From positions 248,001 to 312,000 of the forward strand of contig NZ_CP094972.1 in assembly GCF_025985425.1 (NCBI RefSeq): a stretch of 64,000 nucleotides of DNA. The letters are read 5' to 3'. This DNA comes from Entomomonas sp. E2T0 (GTDB taxonomy: Bacteria; Pseudomonadota; Gammaproteobacteria; Pseudomonadales; Pseudomonadaceae). How positions within the stretch are numbered: the stretch's first letter is position 1; each line of letters begins with the position of its first letter. Positions 46,775-55,685 of this stretch are shown one piece after another. Made by a program: the position numbers and the translations under genes. The notes beneath the pieces were generated by a model that was given only the letters and a program-made list of their open reading frames with translations, made no database searches and had not been told where the DNA came from.

Positions 46775-46802
46775 AAGCCCAGTTTTTAGCTGGGCTTTTT
46801 TA
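46775..46802 (+). terminator. Hairpin with T6 tail at the prophage edge
   Basis: AGCCCAG and CTGGGCT with a seven-base loop are followed by TTTTTT on the plus strand. It overlaps the last codons of mom. In this orientation it would stop transcription entering the phage from host DNA; on the minus strand the T tract is absent. Confidence 0.65.
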
Positions 46803-47586
46803 GTCTATTTACTTTTATTGACCTACTGGGTAGTGGTTGGTTTGGTTTTGGATATGGTAGCGGTTTTACTTTGCAACGTGCTATCCATGATCTTTTAATA
46901 AAGTAAATGTATCTAAATTGTGTTAGCGATTGCCGCTTTGCTTTAGATAGGTTATCCATTAAATGCTTATCCCTTGGGCAAGGGTTAGCTTTGCGTACAC
47001 TTAATAGCATAGAGTGATAAGTTTCACCATTAAGCTCATAAAAGTGTGTCTTATGATGACCAAAGTATAAGAAGTTTGCCGCTTGATATACTACGCCTAA
47101 ACAGCCGCAGCGTTCATCTGCGAATGATTGTATCCAACCAACCATAGGGCAGGCTTTTTTAATGTACTTAATAGCATAGCTTATGGCCTTACTTTCGCTG
47201 TTCCTTGGGGCTATGTCATCTAACCACATTCTATTAAGCTCTAAATAGTCACCTTGTTTAGTGCCTGTTACTATCTTTTCTAAGCCGTATTTTGTTTGGT
47301 TTAACATATAGCCGAACTGTAGTACGCCACGCATTATGCCATCTACATATACGCCTAAATGAATATAAGAGTTATTAACTATTCGCTTTGAATAGTGGTT
47401 AGCTATAATAATTTCACGGGCTAATTTTGAAGGAATAATAGCTACATAAAAGTCTTTATTACCAAAGCCTGCTATTGCTTCTGTACCTTTTATATAGTCT
47501 ATTTGTTGGGTTATTGGCGCTTTAAAGATACCTGGCGCTTTTGGGTGGTGGTTGGGTTTTCGTGCCATTACTGCGATCTCTGGCAC
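46786..47586 (-). CDS. mom: Mom-type adenine methylcarbamoylation protein
   Basis: The 266-residue protein matches the Mu Mom family, a GNAT-fold enzyme that modifies adenines in phage DNA (to N6-carbamoylmethyladenine in Mu) and so blocks many restriction enzymes. Conserved-looking parts are ANHYSKRIVNNSYIHLGVY, LELNRMWLDD, and WIQSFADERCGCLGVVYQAA. Translation could start at GTG 47586 (VPEIAV) or ATG 47568 (MARKPNHHPKAP). Both starts lie in a stem-loop and 23 or 41 bases after com, the arrangement used in Mu for Com-controlled translation. It is the last gene of the phage, as in Mu. Confidence 0.82.
   Translation of the reverse strand: MPEIAVMARKPNHHPKAPGIFKAPITQQIDYIKGTEAIAGFGNKDFYVAIIPSKLAREIIIANHYSKRIVNNSYIHLGVYVDGIMRGVLQFGYMLNQTKYGLEKIVTGTKQGDYLELNRMWLDDIAPRNSESKAISYAIKYIKKACPMVGWIQSFADERCGCLGVVYQAANFLYFGHHKTHFYELNGETYHSMLLSVRKANPCPRDKHLMDNLSKAKRQSLTQFRYIYFIKRSWIARCKVKPLPYPKPNQPLPSRSIKVNRLKKPS
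47562..47586 (-). promoter_or_regulatory. Stem-loop covering the mom start codons
   Basis: On the minus strand GTGCCA (47586-47581) pairs perfectly with TGGCAC (47567-47562) around a 13-base loop. The GTG start lies in the first arm and the ATG start at 47568 runs into the second. In Mu a stem-loop at the mom start blocks translation until Com binds; this one is a candidate equivalent. Confidence 0.6.
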
Positions 47587-47609
47587 TTTGAGCGCTCGTA
47601 CTGATTAGG

Positions 47610-47873
47610 CTAGTTTGCCTGTAAGATTAAGTTATTAATTGATTTACTTATACGGCATTTAATAGATAGCTGGGTAAAGTCGTTATTGCTTTTAGCTATA
47701 GCTAATAAATGGTCGCAATGATTACACCTAATTTCGTTAGTATTGTGGCTAATAATGTTAGTTTGTACTTGCTTACACTTGCGGCATTTAATCTCAGTAC
47801 TTACAGCATTATTAGCCAGTTTAACTTTAGCTAGTAAGTAGTTACACTCACTACGAAAGTCTAGTATTTTCAT
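47610..47873 (-). CDS. com: Com-type zinc-finger translational activator of mom
   Basis: The 87-residue protein has two CxxC pairs, Cys30/Cys33 and Cys50/Cys53, with 16 residues between pairs, exactly the spacing I recall for Mu Com (Cys6, 9, 26, 29). The second pair stands in EIRCNHC, like the Mu EIRCPRC. It has about 24 extra residues at the N terminus. Com binds the mom mRNA start region and opens it for translation. The gene directly precedes mom. Confidence 0.8.
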   Translation of the reverse strand: MKILDFRSECNYLLAKVKLANNAVSTEIKCRKCKQVQTNIISHNTNEIRCNHCDHLLAIAKSNNDFTQLSIKCRISKSINNLILQAN

Positions 47874-47965
47874 GACTGCAAAACCTTTTCATAATATAAA
47901 AGTTTATGTTAGCCTTTACGCCCCTAGGGGGTTTAGGCAGCTTTGCAGGCTGGTTCTGCTTAGCA

Positions 47966-47999
47966 ACTTACTTAATGTGTTACAGCACGTTAAGTAAGT
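47966..47999. other. Strong hairpin between tail genes and com
   Basis: ACTTACTTAATGTG and CACGTTAAGTAAGT pair over 14 bases with one G-T, around a six-base loop. It sits in the 154-base gap between the last tail gene and com, where Mu has the mom promoter. It could be a terminator of the late transcript, though no T run follows, or a regulator site. Confidence 0.5.
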
Positions 48000-48027
48000 G
48001 CCTATTCTCTCTAGTTGTTTATCTCCT

Positions 48028-50817
48028 TTAGTTATAGTTAAAAGTTATATTATGTGCCTGATAGCTTGTTAAACCATCACGCACCGCTTCAAGTTCAACC
48101 CGTATAGAACCACTTACGCTGCTTTCAATGTCGTAAGGTTCAGTAGTTGGCGTAAAATTAGCAGTAAAGCGCGCTAATCCTTTAGTCACTCGAACTTGGT
48201 CAATATTACCGCTAAAATCATAATTTACATTACGGTTATTCACTTGCGCGCCAATTGCTGTAATATTAGTAATAGCGTCATAATTCACATTATTATTCGC
48301 GGTTGTTTCTAATCGACCATCAACAAACAGCCTTAAAACACCATTAGCTCGAGTTACTGCGATATGGTGCCATTCGCCATTAACTAAATTACTAGTACCA
48401 CGTACATAAGAACCGCCATTATTATAAGAGTAGAAATTAAGCTGCCCTGTACTGCCTATATTCATCTGATAACTTCTAACCCCTGAAATATTATAAAAGT
48501 TATCTATTACTATACGGTCTCTACCATTTGTAGTGCTTAATTTTACCCATGCCTCAATAGTAAAATCATTTAAACCAAAAGCAAAAGCGGCGGTATTAGT
48601 AGTTTGTAGCCAAGCATTGCCAGCTAATTTTAAGCTAGCATTACCTACTTTATAATCAGTAGTATCAAAACTAGCATTACCTGAGATAGTCCAAAGTCGG
48701 CCAGTTTTATCTATTTCATTATCTAGCACTAATACAGATACATCATTAATGCCACCAATAACGGTAAGATTATAATTATTAGCTGTTATGCCCGTTTCGC
48801 TTATCATAAGTTCATTATTAAAATACGCCCGTAAGTTATAAGTTGTGCCGTCTTCGGCTGCAATATCGCCTACCGTTGTATCGATTAATTGATCTGCTTG
48901 TAATAAACGGTTTCTTTCTACCCAACTAATATTAATAGGATTAGTAGTTACTGAGGATGGATAGCTGATACCATTAATTTTAACGTTTGCGGGTGGGTAT
49001 GGCTTAGCTTGGCGGCTTTGTAGTGTGATAGTTTCAAGTGGTGCTGCGCTTTCTTCTAGTTGCTCAGTGCCTGTATTACTTAATAGCTTAGCTTCTACTA
49101 TTAAACCTGTATTATATTCTGCTGGGTCTATAGTTTCGTAACCATCGTAGAACCAAATAACAGCCGCCTTATTATGCTTAATGGGTACAGTATCAGCACA
49201 ACCGCGAGCTATTAATAGTTGTTTATTAACAAGGTCTATACCGTCAATACGTACTATTTCACTATTAATAATAGCGGCTGTACCTATTTCTACATCTTCT
49301 AATAGTGAATAGTCATCAATGCTTATAGTTTTAGTTAAGTAATCAATATCAGTGGCTAAAGTAGCGGTAGGACACCACGCGCCCAAGTCGTCTACTTGGT
49401 TAAAACTAGTAGCCCCTTTCACCCGTGAAAGTAAGTTATAGCTTCTACATGAATTATTAGGACTATCAGCCACCACAAAATAAAAAGCGGCTGTATTGTC
49501 TACCAGTTGCAAGTTGGCTGGGTCGATCACCCCGGCTAACTCCCTATAAGGCGCTTCTATTAATAAGCGTTTAGTTATTGGCGCTGGTGGTAGTGGTTGC
49601 TCTTGGCCGGGGTTCTCTGGGGTTGGGTTAAATGCTATTTTTGGTAAGCCCCATACATCCTGTAAGCAGGACATAGTAATAGCACCGTCTGTAATAAATT
49701 TTTCTGTTATCTTTTCCGCACGAACCACAATATCTATATTATTGACACGTTTAAGGGTTTTAATTCTAAAGGGTTGACCATTAACAATGCCACTGGCTCT
49801 GCGGTCTAGTTTAATGGTGCAGCGCTTTAAACTGCTATTTTTAGCTTTAAGATCACGATAAGCTAAACGGGTGGCAAGCTCGCCCGTTGGTGTCGCTAAA
49901 TAGTCTACGGTTTCAACACTGCGGCCACCTTGGGCTTGGGCAATAGCTGGATTGTTAGCCATTACTGAACATTCCGCAAAAGTGATAGCGTCGGTATATT
50001 TTACAATAACTTGGCTGGGTACTTCGGTATTATTCGAGCTATCGAACTTAAGTTCTAGTAGCCCCGTATCTTCGGTAAATACGGGCAATTCGTCTAAATT
50101 ATAATTATCCCTAATTAAAGTAATAGTAGTAAGCCCAGTTAGTGGGTGGGTATCTAATCTAGCCCCTATATGGTCGCAGATCGTATCCCTAAACTTGGCT
50201 AGCTCGTCAGTTATTTTCCATTCAATGCATAAACCAAAGCCCTCATTATAAAGGGTATCAGCAGCCGCTTTAAAAGCAGTATCATCCATAGTGGCGCGTG
50301 CTTCGCCTGCGCCCCAACTATCACTAATATAACTTTCATACAGCATGTGGGCTGGGTTCATGGCGTGTATTTGGCCATTAGCTAAGCTAATAAGCGCTTT
50401 TTCAGGATACCAAGGGTTTTCATTAGGCCATTTAGCAAATATGCGTCTGTGGCCTATCTCCCATGTTTTAGGATAAGGGTTCATTGCACAAAGCCAGCCA
50501 TCAAACACTAAACTAACAAAGCCCCTAAACGCTGGAATAGCTGCACCAAAAGTAGCCGCTAATAAGCTATGGCGCGGTTGATCTGCACCACCAAATAAGG
50601 CAGATAACGTGCCAACTATACCGCCCTCGGCCTTTTCACCACCAAATAAATTAGGGTTATTAATGCTCACCGTTGAATTAGTTTTAATTGAACCACTCCA
50701 TGCGGTTTTACCACCTACCTTAATTAGATAAATTTCATCAGACGCTAAACCAACGCCCATGTGCATAGTTGCCCCATACCAATAGCCTATAACTTGCTTT
50801 TTAGATTTACCGCCCAT
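48028..50817 (-). CDS. Phage tail tip protein (J-like) with a C-terminal LamG domain
   Basis: The 929-residue protein begins MGGKSKKQVIGYWYGATMHM and carries the central tail-tip fold of gpJ-like and gp53-like proteins (RAYRDLKAKNSSL-type and the beta-rich region before residue 400). Residues about 700-885 form a LamG/concanavalin-like domain (DFTIEAWVKLSTTNGRDR, EWHHIAVTRANGVLRLFVDG), which could bind host surface glycans. The start overlaps the previous gene's stop (TAATG). It is the most downstream tail gene and is probably the host-recognition protein. Confidence 0.82.
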   Translation of the reverse strand: MGGKSKKQVIGYWYGATMHMGVGLASDEIYLIKVGGKTAWSGSIKTNSTVSINNPNLFGGEKAEGGIVGTLSALFGGADQPRHSLLAATFGAAIPAFRGFVSLVFDGWLCAMNPYPKTWEIGHRRIFAKWPNENPWYPEKALISLANGQIHAMNPAHMLYESYISDSWGAGEARATMDDTAFKAAADTLYNEGFGLCIEWKITDELAKFRDTICDHIGARLDTHPLTGLTTITLIRDNYNLDELPVFTEDTGLLELKFDSSNNTEVPSQVIVKYTDAITFAECSVMANNPAIAQAQGGRSVETVDYLATPTGELATRLAYRDLKAKNSSLKRCTIKLDRRASGIVNGQPFRIKTLKRVNNIDIVVRAEKITEKFITDGAITMSCLQDVWGLPKIAFNPTPENPGQEQPLPPAPITKRLLIEAPYRELAGVIDPANLQLVDNTAAFYFVVADSPNNSCRSYNLLSRVKGATSFNQVDDLGAWCPTATLATDIDYLTKTISIDDYSLLEDVEIGTAAIINSEIVRIDGIDLVNKQLLIARGCADTVPIKHNKAAVIWFYDGYETIDPAEYNTGLIVEAKLLSNTGTEQLEESAAPLETITLQSRQAKPYPPANVKINGISYPSSVTTNPINISWVERNRLLQADQLIDTTVGDIAAEDGTTYNLRAYFNNELMISETGITANNYNLTVIGGINDVSVLVLDNEIDKTGRLWTISGNASFDTTDYKVGNASLKLAGNAWLQTTNTAAFAFGLNDFTIEAWVKLSTTNGRDRIVIDNFYNISGVRSYQMNIGSTGQLNFYSYNNGGSYVRGTSNLVNGEWHHIAVTRANGVLRLFVDGRLETTANNNVNYDAITNITAIGAQVNNRNVNYDFSGNIDQVRVTKGLARFTANFTPTTEPYDIESSVSGSIRVELEAVRDGLTSYQAHNITFNYN

Positions 50818-51071
50818 TATTTATACTCCGCCACTGCTTCGGTTAATGCTTGGTTACTTTGACTGGGGGCTTGGTTACGGGCGAACTCTACTAAATTAAT
50901 GGCTAAAGCATTATTTGTAGCAAGTAGCTTTTCTTCTTCGATACCATTCGCTACAAAGTCTGCCCAGTCGAGGCCATGACGCTTAAAAAATGCCCTGCTA
51001 GCAGTAGCACAGTAACCACTTTTGGCCGTCCAAGTGCTTGTACTTCTTAAGTGCTGTATAGTGATAATCAT
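50817..51071 (-). CDS. Small phage tail-module protein
   Basis: The 84-residue product (MIITIQHLRSTSTWTAKSGY) lies between tail-tip genes. The segment CATASRAFFKRHGLDWADFV is common to small proteins of this position in related phages. It has no membrane helix. Role unknown, perhaps tail-tip assembly. Confidence 0.65.
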   Translation of the reverse strand: MIITIQHLRSTSTWTAKSGYCATASRAFFKRHGLDWADFVANGIEEEKLLATNNALAINLVEFARNQAPSQSNQALTEAVAEYK

Positions 51072-51075
51072 CGTA

Positions 51076-51306
51076 TTAACCCTTTTTACTGCCTTTAGTT
51101 TTAATGGCTTTAGTTCTAAAGCCGCCAGTACCCAATATAATAAAATCCTTAGTCAATACTTGACCAAAGGCTATAGACTTAGGTGTGCCATCGTCACACT
51201 TTGGGAACGCTTCACTATTAAAGGCTTGCGGCTTTTGTTTAGGGGTTTTAGGGCGGTTAAATAAGGAAATTACCACCATTACCGCTACAGCTATTAATGA
51301 CCACAT
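51076..51306 (-). CDS. Small membrane-anchored phage protein
   Basis: The start ATG 51306 follows GGAG with good spacing and gives 76 residues with an N-terminal membrane helix (MWSLIAVAVMVVISLF) and a conserved-looking region DDGTPKSIAFGQVLTKDFII. A longer frame to 51342 overlaps the previous gene. It sits in the tail-tip gene group; role unknown. Confidence 0.65.
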   Translation of the reverse strand: MWSLIAVAVMVVISLFNRPKTPKQKPQAFNSEAFPKCDDGTPKSIAFGQVLTKDFIILGTGGFRTKAIKTKGSKKG

Positions 51307-51319
51307 AATAATAAACTCC

Positions 51320-52141
51320 TTACCAGACTGGATTACCGTCAAAGATTGAGCGCCCTTGTATATGGGGGCAGGCTTGCATATTTAATAAATTATCGAATTT
51401 GTTTTGGCATGTGCTGGTTGCTTGGTTGCAACCGGGGAAAAGGTTAATAGCTTGGCCTAGGTTTAAATTAACGCCTCCGCCCCAAACAATAAGCGTTGCG
51501 CCTTGGTGATTTTCAATATAACGTCGGTCTAGTTCGCCACTACCCACATCAAATTGAATAAAACCACCATTAAACCAGCCATCAGGATAGTTGGCGGCCT
51601 GTATTACTTGAATACTACTAGTGCTAATCTGTTGTACTGTGCCATTTACGCGGTATAGCTCTTTATTTACTTTGCATTTTGTATCATAAATGACCGCGTC
51701 ACATTGCCTAGCATAAACTTGGGTAGCCCCCGGTTTATTAGCTAGTGAAGCATTAGGGGTGCAGATTATTTTCACTTGGTCTATTTCTGAGTTGTTAATA
51801 CCATTAATAGCTCCATACCAACACTGTATTAATTTTTCTGTGTTTCGGTGGGCGTTATAGACGGTTAAATATATGCGATTGCTAGGCGCTTGCTCATTAT
51901 ATAGTTTAGCTATGGCAATAGTAGCTGGGGCGATCACTGTAAAATTATCCGTTTGGCTACCGTTACTACGAATAATACCACTATCACTAATACCACCCGT
52001 TAAAGCTAAGAACCGCATATTATTACGGGTTATGGCTTCTGAACTAGTATTATATAACCATGTTAAAGCGCCTCTACTGAACTTATAACAGCGTATAGGC
52101 TCACGGTCTGCTAATGAATTTTCGATAGTTTCATAACTCAT
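51320..52141 (-). CDS. Phage tail-tip protein, DUF2163/BR0599 type
   Basis: The 273-residue protein fits the DUF2163/BR0599 phage family: an N-terminal part CYKFSRGALTWLYNTSSE, a middle CWYGAINGI region, and a cysteine-bearing C terminus (FPGCNQATSTCQNKFDNLLN, ACPHIQGRSIFDGNP). These proteins form part of the baseplate hub. It overlaps the upstream gene by 11 bases. Confidence 0.8.
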   Translation of the reverse strand: MSYETIENSLADREPIRCYKFSRGALTWLYNTSSEAITRNNMRFLALTGGISDSGIIRSNGSQTDNFTVIAPATIAIAKLYNEQAPSNRIYLTVYNAHRNTEKLIQCWYGAINGINNSEIDQVKIICTPNASLANKPGATQVYARQCDAVIYDTKCKVNKELYRVNGTVQQISTSSIQVIQAANYPDGWFNGGFIQFDVGSGELDRRYIENHQGATLIVWGGGVNLNLGQAINLFPGCNQATSTCQNKFDNLLNMQACPHIQGRSIFDGNPVW

Positions 52142-53807
52142 TATCTCTAACCCTTTTAAATGTAATTTTTGAAGCGGCCACGCCCTCGCTATCGGTCATG
52201 TGATCTATTTCGACACGATCACTATTTAAGCGACACAAGCGCATAAAACAAACGCGCATAATCTGCTTAGGTTCGATTATTTGCCCTAGAGAACTATCAA
52301 GGGTTAATTGTTCCGTACCGTCATTTAATACGGCTGCGTTAGTGATCTGACGATAAAACACCTCACCGCTACAGAGATAAATAGCTATGTGCTGTTTATC
52401 GGTATCATTAACCGCATAACGGCTATAGCCACATTCAGTAATAGTTATAAGTGGTTCAGTAGCAGCTATTCGGGCTACTACCGTTAAGTCGTCTGCGTGG
52501 CTAGGTATCCAGATAGCTTTTTGGCGGCCTTTTAAATAGTACAGTAAGCTTTTATAGCTGGCGCGATCTTCACGGCCTAACGCTTGCCATTTATAAGACT
52601 GTATTAAGAAGCTAAAGCCGCTAGTATCAGTGACTAGGGGTAATGCCATCTTATTATCTAAAGTAATTAATAAGCGTTGATATTCGTTTGTTAAATCCTC
52701 GCTTTCTTCGGGTCGTAGCTCAAACACTGGATAATTTAAATAACTAGCAGTAGGTGCTATAGCTGTATATGGGCTAGTTTCGGCTAGTTGAAATTCAATA
52801 TTAACGGTTTGTAAGTTGTCGGTTTTGCGTACTAGCTGCGGTGTACTATTAAACCGTGCAACTCTTAGCGGATAAATACGCGTACCACGCGCCCAATCAT
52901 TTAATAAGGGTCTACGTAGGTTTAAACCATCATTAGTAATGGTGGTAATTTCGACGATCTCATAAGTGAAAGGGTCGCGCCATAATATAGCTAGACCATT
53001 TTCTAAAAAGTCCATGTGTTCAGTAGTACAGCTTATAAAGCTATCGCCTGTTGTAAGTGGCTGTTTACTTATTTGAATATATGGCCATAACGGAATAGCC
53101 CAATTTTTTGCGGACCAGCTCATCATATTGTTAAATAACTGGCGTTCTTTTTGGTGCAAAATAAAATCAGTTTTAAAATAGCGGCGTGGTGTTAAATACA
53201 AGGCGCTACGCTGTTCTACGCCACTTTCACTGGTTAAAATATCGGTTGACCATTCTAAGCGCTCGGTTACACCGTCCGACCAATCAGCACGGAAAGTAAA
53301 AGCGGTTACTCTATTACCTGTTATATGTATGCTAGGGCTTTCGCTGTCAAATACCCAACTAATATTATTATCAATATTGGGCGCACCATCTGGCGTAATA
53401 GTAAGCTTGTAGTATTTCTCTTGTAATGGCGTAAAAGTATAGGGCGCAGTCTGTCCATCTAATACCATACCTTCAGTAAGTCCGCTAATAGCGGTTAGTC
53501 GTTTACTAGTAAAGTAAGCATTCCAAAGATAAATATCATGTTCTTGGCTGCTAACAATATTACCCAAGTCTAAGCTGGTGGGTACTATATGCACTCTAAA
53601 ATAAAAATCATTAAAATAGCAGGGCAATAACTGGCCTTTAATAGCTCGGCCTGCTGGCTGGTTATTACCGCGTTTAACCTTGCCAGCCCCTAAGCTATTA
53701 ATAATATTGGTACTATAAGGAAACCAGCCGCCTTGCTCTGGGTACTTAACAATATTAGGGCTTGCAGTGCCAATAGCGGTGGGTAGTAGTTGACCAGTTT
53801 TAGCCAT
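52131..53807 (-). CDS. Large phage tail structural protein
   Basis: The 558-residue product starts MAKTGQLLPTAIG at 53807, with GGGGA about eight bases before; the frame continues six codons upstream into the overlap with the next gene. The sequence is beta-rich, with RGTRIYPLRVARF and FSFLIQSYKWQALGREDRAS segments typical of tail-tip proteins in these phages. No enzymatic motif is visible. Confidence 0.72.
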   Translation of the reverse strand: MAKTGQLLPTAIGTASPNIVKYPEQGGWFPYSTNIINSLGAGKVKRGNNQPAGRAIKGQLLPCYFNDFYFRVHIVPTSLDLGNIVSSQEHDIYLWNAYFTSKRLTAISGLTEGMVLDGQTAPYTFTPLQEKYYKLTITPDGAPNIDNNISWVFDSESPSIHITGNRVTAFTFRADWSDGVTERLEWSTDILTSESGVEQRSALYLTPRRYFKTDFILHQKERQLFNNMMSWSAKNWAIPLWPYIQISKQPLTTGDSFISCTTEHMDFLENGLAILWRDPFTYEIVEITTITNDGLNLRRPLLNDWARGTRIYPLRVARFNSTPQLVRKTDNLQTVNIEFQLAETSPYTAIAPTASYLNYPVFELRPEESEDLTNEYQRLLITLDNKMALPLVTDTSGFSFLIQSYKWQALGREDRASYKSLLYYLKGRQKAIWIPSHADDLTVVARIAATEPLITITECGYSRYAVNDTDKQHIAIYLCSGEVFYRQITNAAVLNDGTEQLTLDSSLGQIIEPKQIMRVCFMRLCRLNSDRVEIDHMTDSEGVAASKITFKRVRDNEL

Positions 53808-53811
53808 GTAC

Positions 53812-54792
53812 TTAATCCCCATCATAACGAATAGCTACACCATACGTGCCACTATGCGTTTTATCACTGCTGGTAGCGTTGCGATCTGCTATATTTTTTC
53901 TTAACCAAGGGTAAAAGCGCCATTTCTCGTAGCCTAGGGTGACGATCTCACCGGGATTTATATTATCGATACGAGCATAACGGGCATGGCCTATAACGCC
54001 TACAATAGAACGCCTATTATCAGGTCTAATAATAGACGGCTGTATAGGGTGTAAGCCTGCGCCGCTATTCCATGTGCTAGGCTCTCTAGTAAGTAAGGGC
54101 ATTAGTGTTAAAGTGGCGTTTGCTTGGCTTGGCATACCAGACCAAGAAGTTGTAGTCGCTGAACCAATACCATCTGTACCAGCTCCTGACCACTCAGTAG
54201 GAAGATCATTAACACCATGATGAAAGAGGCATTTTATAGTTTGATTACCATTGCCAGAAGTGCCGCCCTGTGCAACATAGTTAAATAAAGCACAGCTTAT
54301 ATGACCATTAGCACCGCTATTGCTTATATCACCACTGGCTAAAATATTTTTACCAATACCAGTGCCACCATACCAAATGCCCGTACCCGCTAAGTTTTCA
54401 ATAGGCGATTGACCAAAAGCTATATAGCTCCAACTTTCTACACTATGGTTAATAAATAGATAAACCTCGTTAGGGTTTTCCATCACGTGTATAAAATAAG
54501 TTAATGGGTAAGGTATAGCATTATTAATGCCTGACAAAGAAGTCCAAAGATTAGGATAGCCTGGCACATAATAAGGGTTAGCTTCTACAACTGGCGTATT
54601 GATAATAGTAGTACCGCTTTGACCAGTACCCACTAATAGCGCTATAGTACCGTCATTAATAAAGGGTTTAGCGTAACAGTCGCCCTTGCTTAAGATACCG
54701 CTTGCCAACGTCCAGCCATTAGCTGTACAGGCATTTTGTAAGGCGCTTAATACTTCGTTTACATTGTTAGCACTTCCAGCTACAAATGGCAT
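53812..54792 (-). CDS. Phage tail structural protein, paralogue 2
   Basis: The 326-residue protein (MPFVAGSANNVNEVLSALQN) shares layout with the upstream neighbour: a start of about 30 residues with an A-x-x-NGW segment, then a beta-rich Gly/Ser/Asn-rich body. Both are read without any gap (54792/54793). They are probably tail-tip or fibre-like subunits. I cannot name a family. Confidence 0.68.
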   Translation of the reverse strand: MPFVAGSANNVNEVLSALQNACTANGWTLASGILSKGDCYAKPFINDGTIALLVGTGQSGTTIINTPVVEANPYYVPGYPNLWTSLSGINNAIPYPLTYFIHVMENPNEVYLFINHSVESWSYIAFGQSPIENLAGTGIWYGGTGIGKNILASGDISNSGANGHISCALFNYVAQGGTSGNGNQTIKCLFHHGVNDLPTEWSGAGTDGIGSATTTSWSGMPSQANATLTLMPLLTREPSTWNSGAGLHPIQPSIIRPDNRRSIVGVIGHARYARIDNINPGEIVTLGYEKWRFYPWLRKNIADRNATSSDKTHSGTYGVAIRYDGD

Positions 54793-55674
54793 TTAATTAG
54801 CCCTCATTGCAAAATAATCATTCGCACCCGTGCGCCATACGTCTTGAAAGATAATCCATTCATCAGCGCCAACGGTTACAGTATTGGTTACTACATTATT
54901 AAAACCTGTGATATGGGCTACACCGTCTAATACACCGTAATTGCCATTAGTAGTGTCGGTTAGCTCTATTTGTTGTAAGGTATAAGTTCCCTCTGTATCT
55001 CTAAAATGAGTACTATTAACGTTACTGGCTGTACCGCAAATATAGCTATTATTCCAAGGCCAGCATTCAGGCATTAACCATGCTCCATTCATAAACATTT
55101 TTAAATTACGGTAGGTATAGTTGGGGCTACTTGTTGTACGGTAGCCCTTAAAGCCTATGCCATGATAGGTATCAGAAAAGCGGGTAGCTGCTGCACCCTC
55201 TAACATACCAATACACACTAAAGGCTGTGGGTACTTGTGGGGGTATTCAAGGGCATTGTATTTGCCCACGTAGAACGATTCATAAACTGTATTACCGCCT
55301 ACAGCCAATACACCCGCTATGCGTTGTGGGTTAACTGATAACCAATATTGAATACTTTGATTATGAGCGGGAACACCACTAAAAATAACATTAGGCTGGG
55401 TAGTAATAGTATTACTAGGCACATAGCCAAGGGCAGTACCTACAGCCAAATTATAATAATCACTATTAGCATTTTGATAACAGTAGAAACAAAGGTATAT
55501 TTCATCGTCGCCACTGTAGCCCGTGCCTTTTAAGATCAGTTCTCTATTATCTATCGTGGTGTCATAGCGTACCGCCTGCCAGCCATTAGCAGTGGCTAAG
55601 TCGTGGATAATTTGCAATAGCTCATAGTGGGCTAGTTGTGTGCTGTCTGTTGCTGTGCCTGTTTGAAATGCCAT
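54793..55674 (-). CDS. Phage tail structural protein, paralogue 1
   Basis: The 293-residue protein (MAFQTGTATDSTQLAHYELL) has an N-terminal helical part ending in ATANGWQAVRYD, then a beta-rich body. It lies directly after the tape-measure gene, the place of distal tail proteins. Its similarity to the next gene suggests an old duplication. Confidence 0.68.
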   Translation of the reverse strand: MAFQTGTATDSTQLAHYELLQIIHDLATANGWQAVRYDTTIDNRELILKGTGYSGDDEIYLCFYCYQNANSDYYNLAVGTALGYVPSNTITTQPNVIFSGVPAHNQSIQYWLSVNPQRIAGVLAVGGNTVYESFYVGKYNALEYPHKYPQPLVCIGMLEGAAATRFSDTYHGIGFKGYRTTSSPNYTYRNLKMFMNGAWLMPECWPWNNSYICGTASNVNSTHFRDTEGTYTLQQIELTDTTNGNYGVLDGVAHITGFNNVVTNTVTVGADEWIIFQDVWRTGANDYFAMRAN

Positions 55675-55685
55675 ATTTTTAACCT

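Noticed and set aside
46775-46802. Hairpin as core attachment site of an integrase-type prophage
   Set aside because: No integrase or tRNA end is present here, and the phage shows Mu-like traits; the structure is better explained as a terminator.
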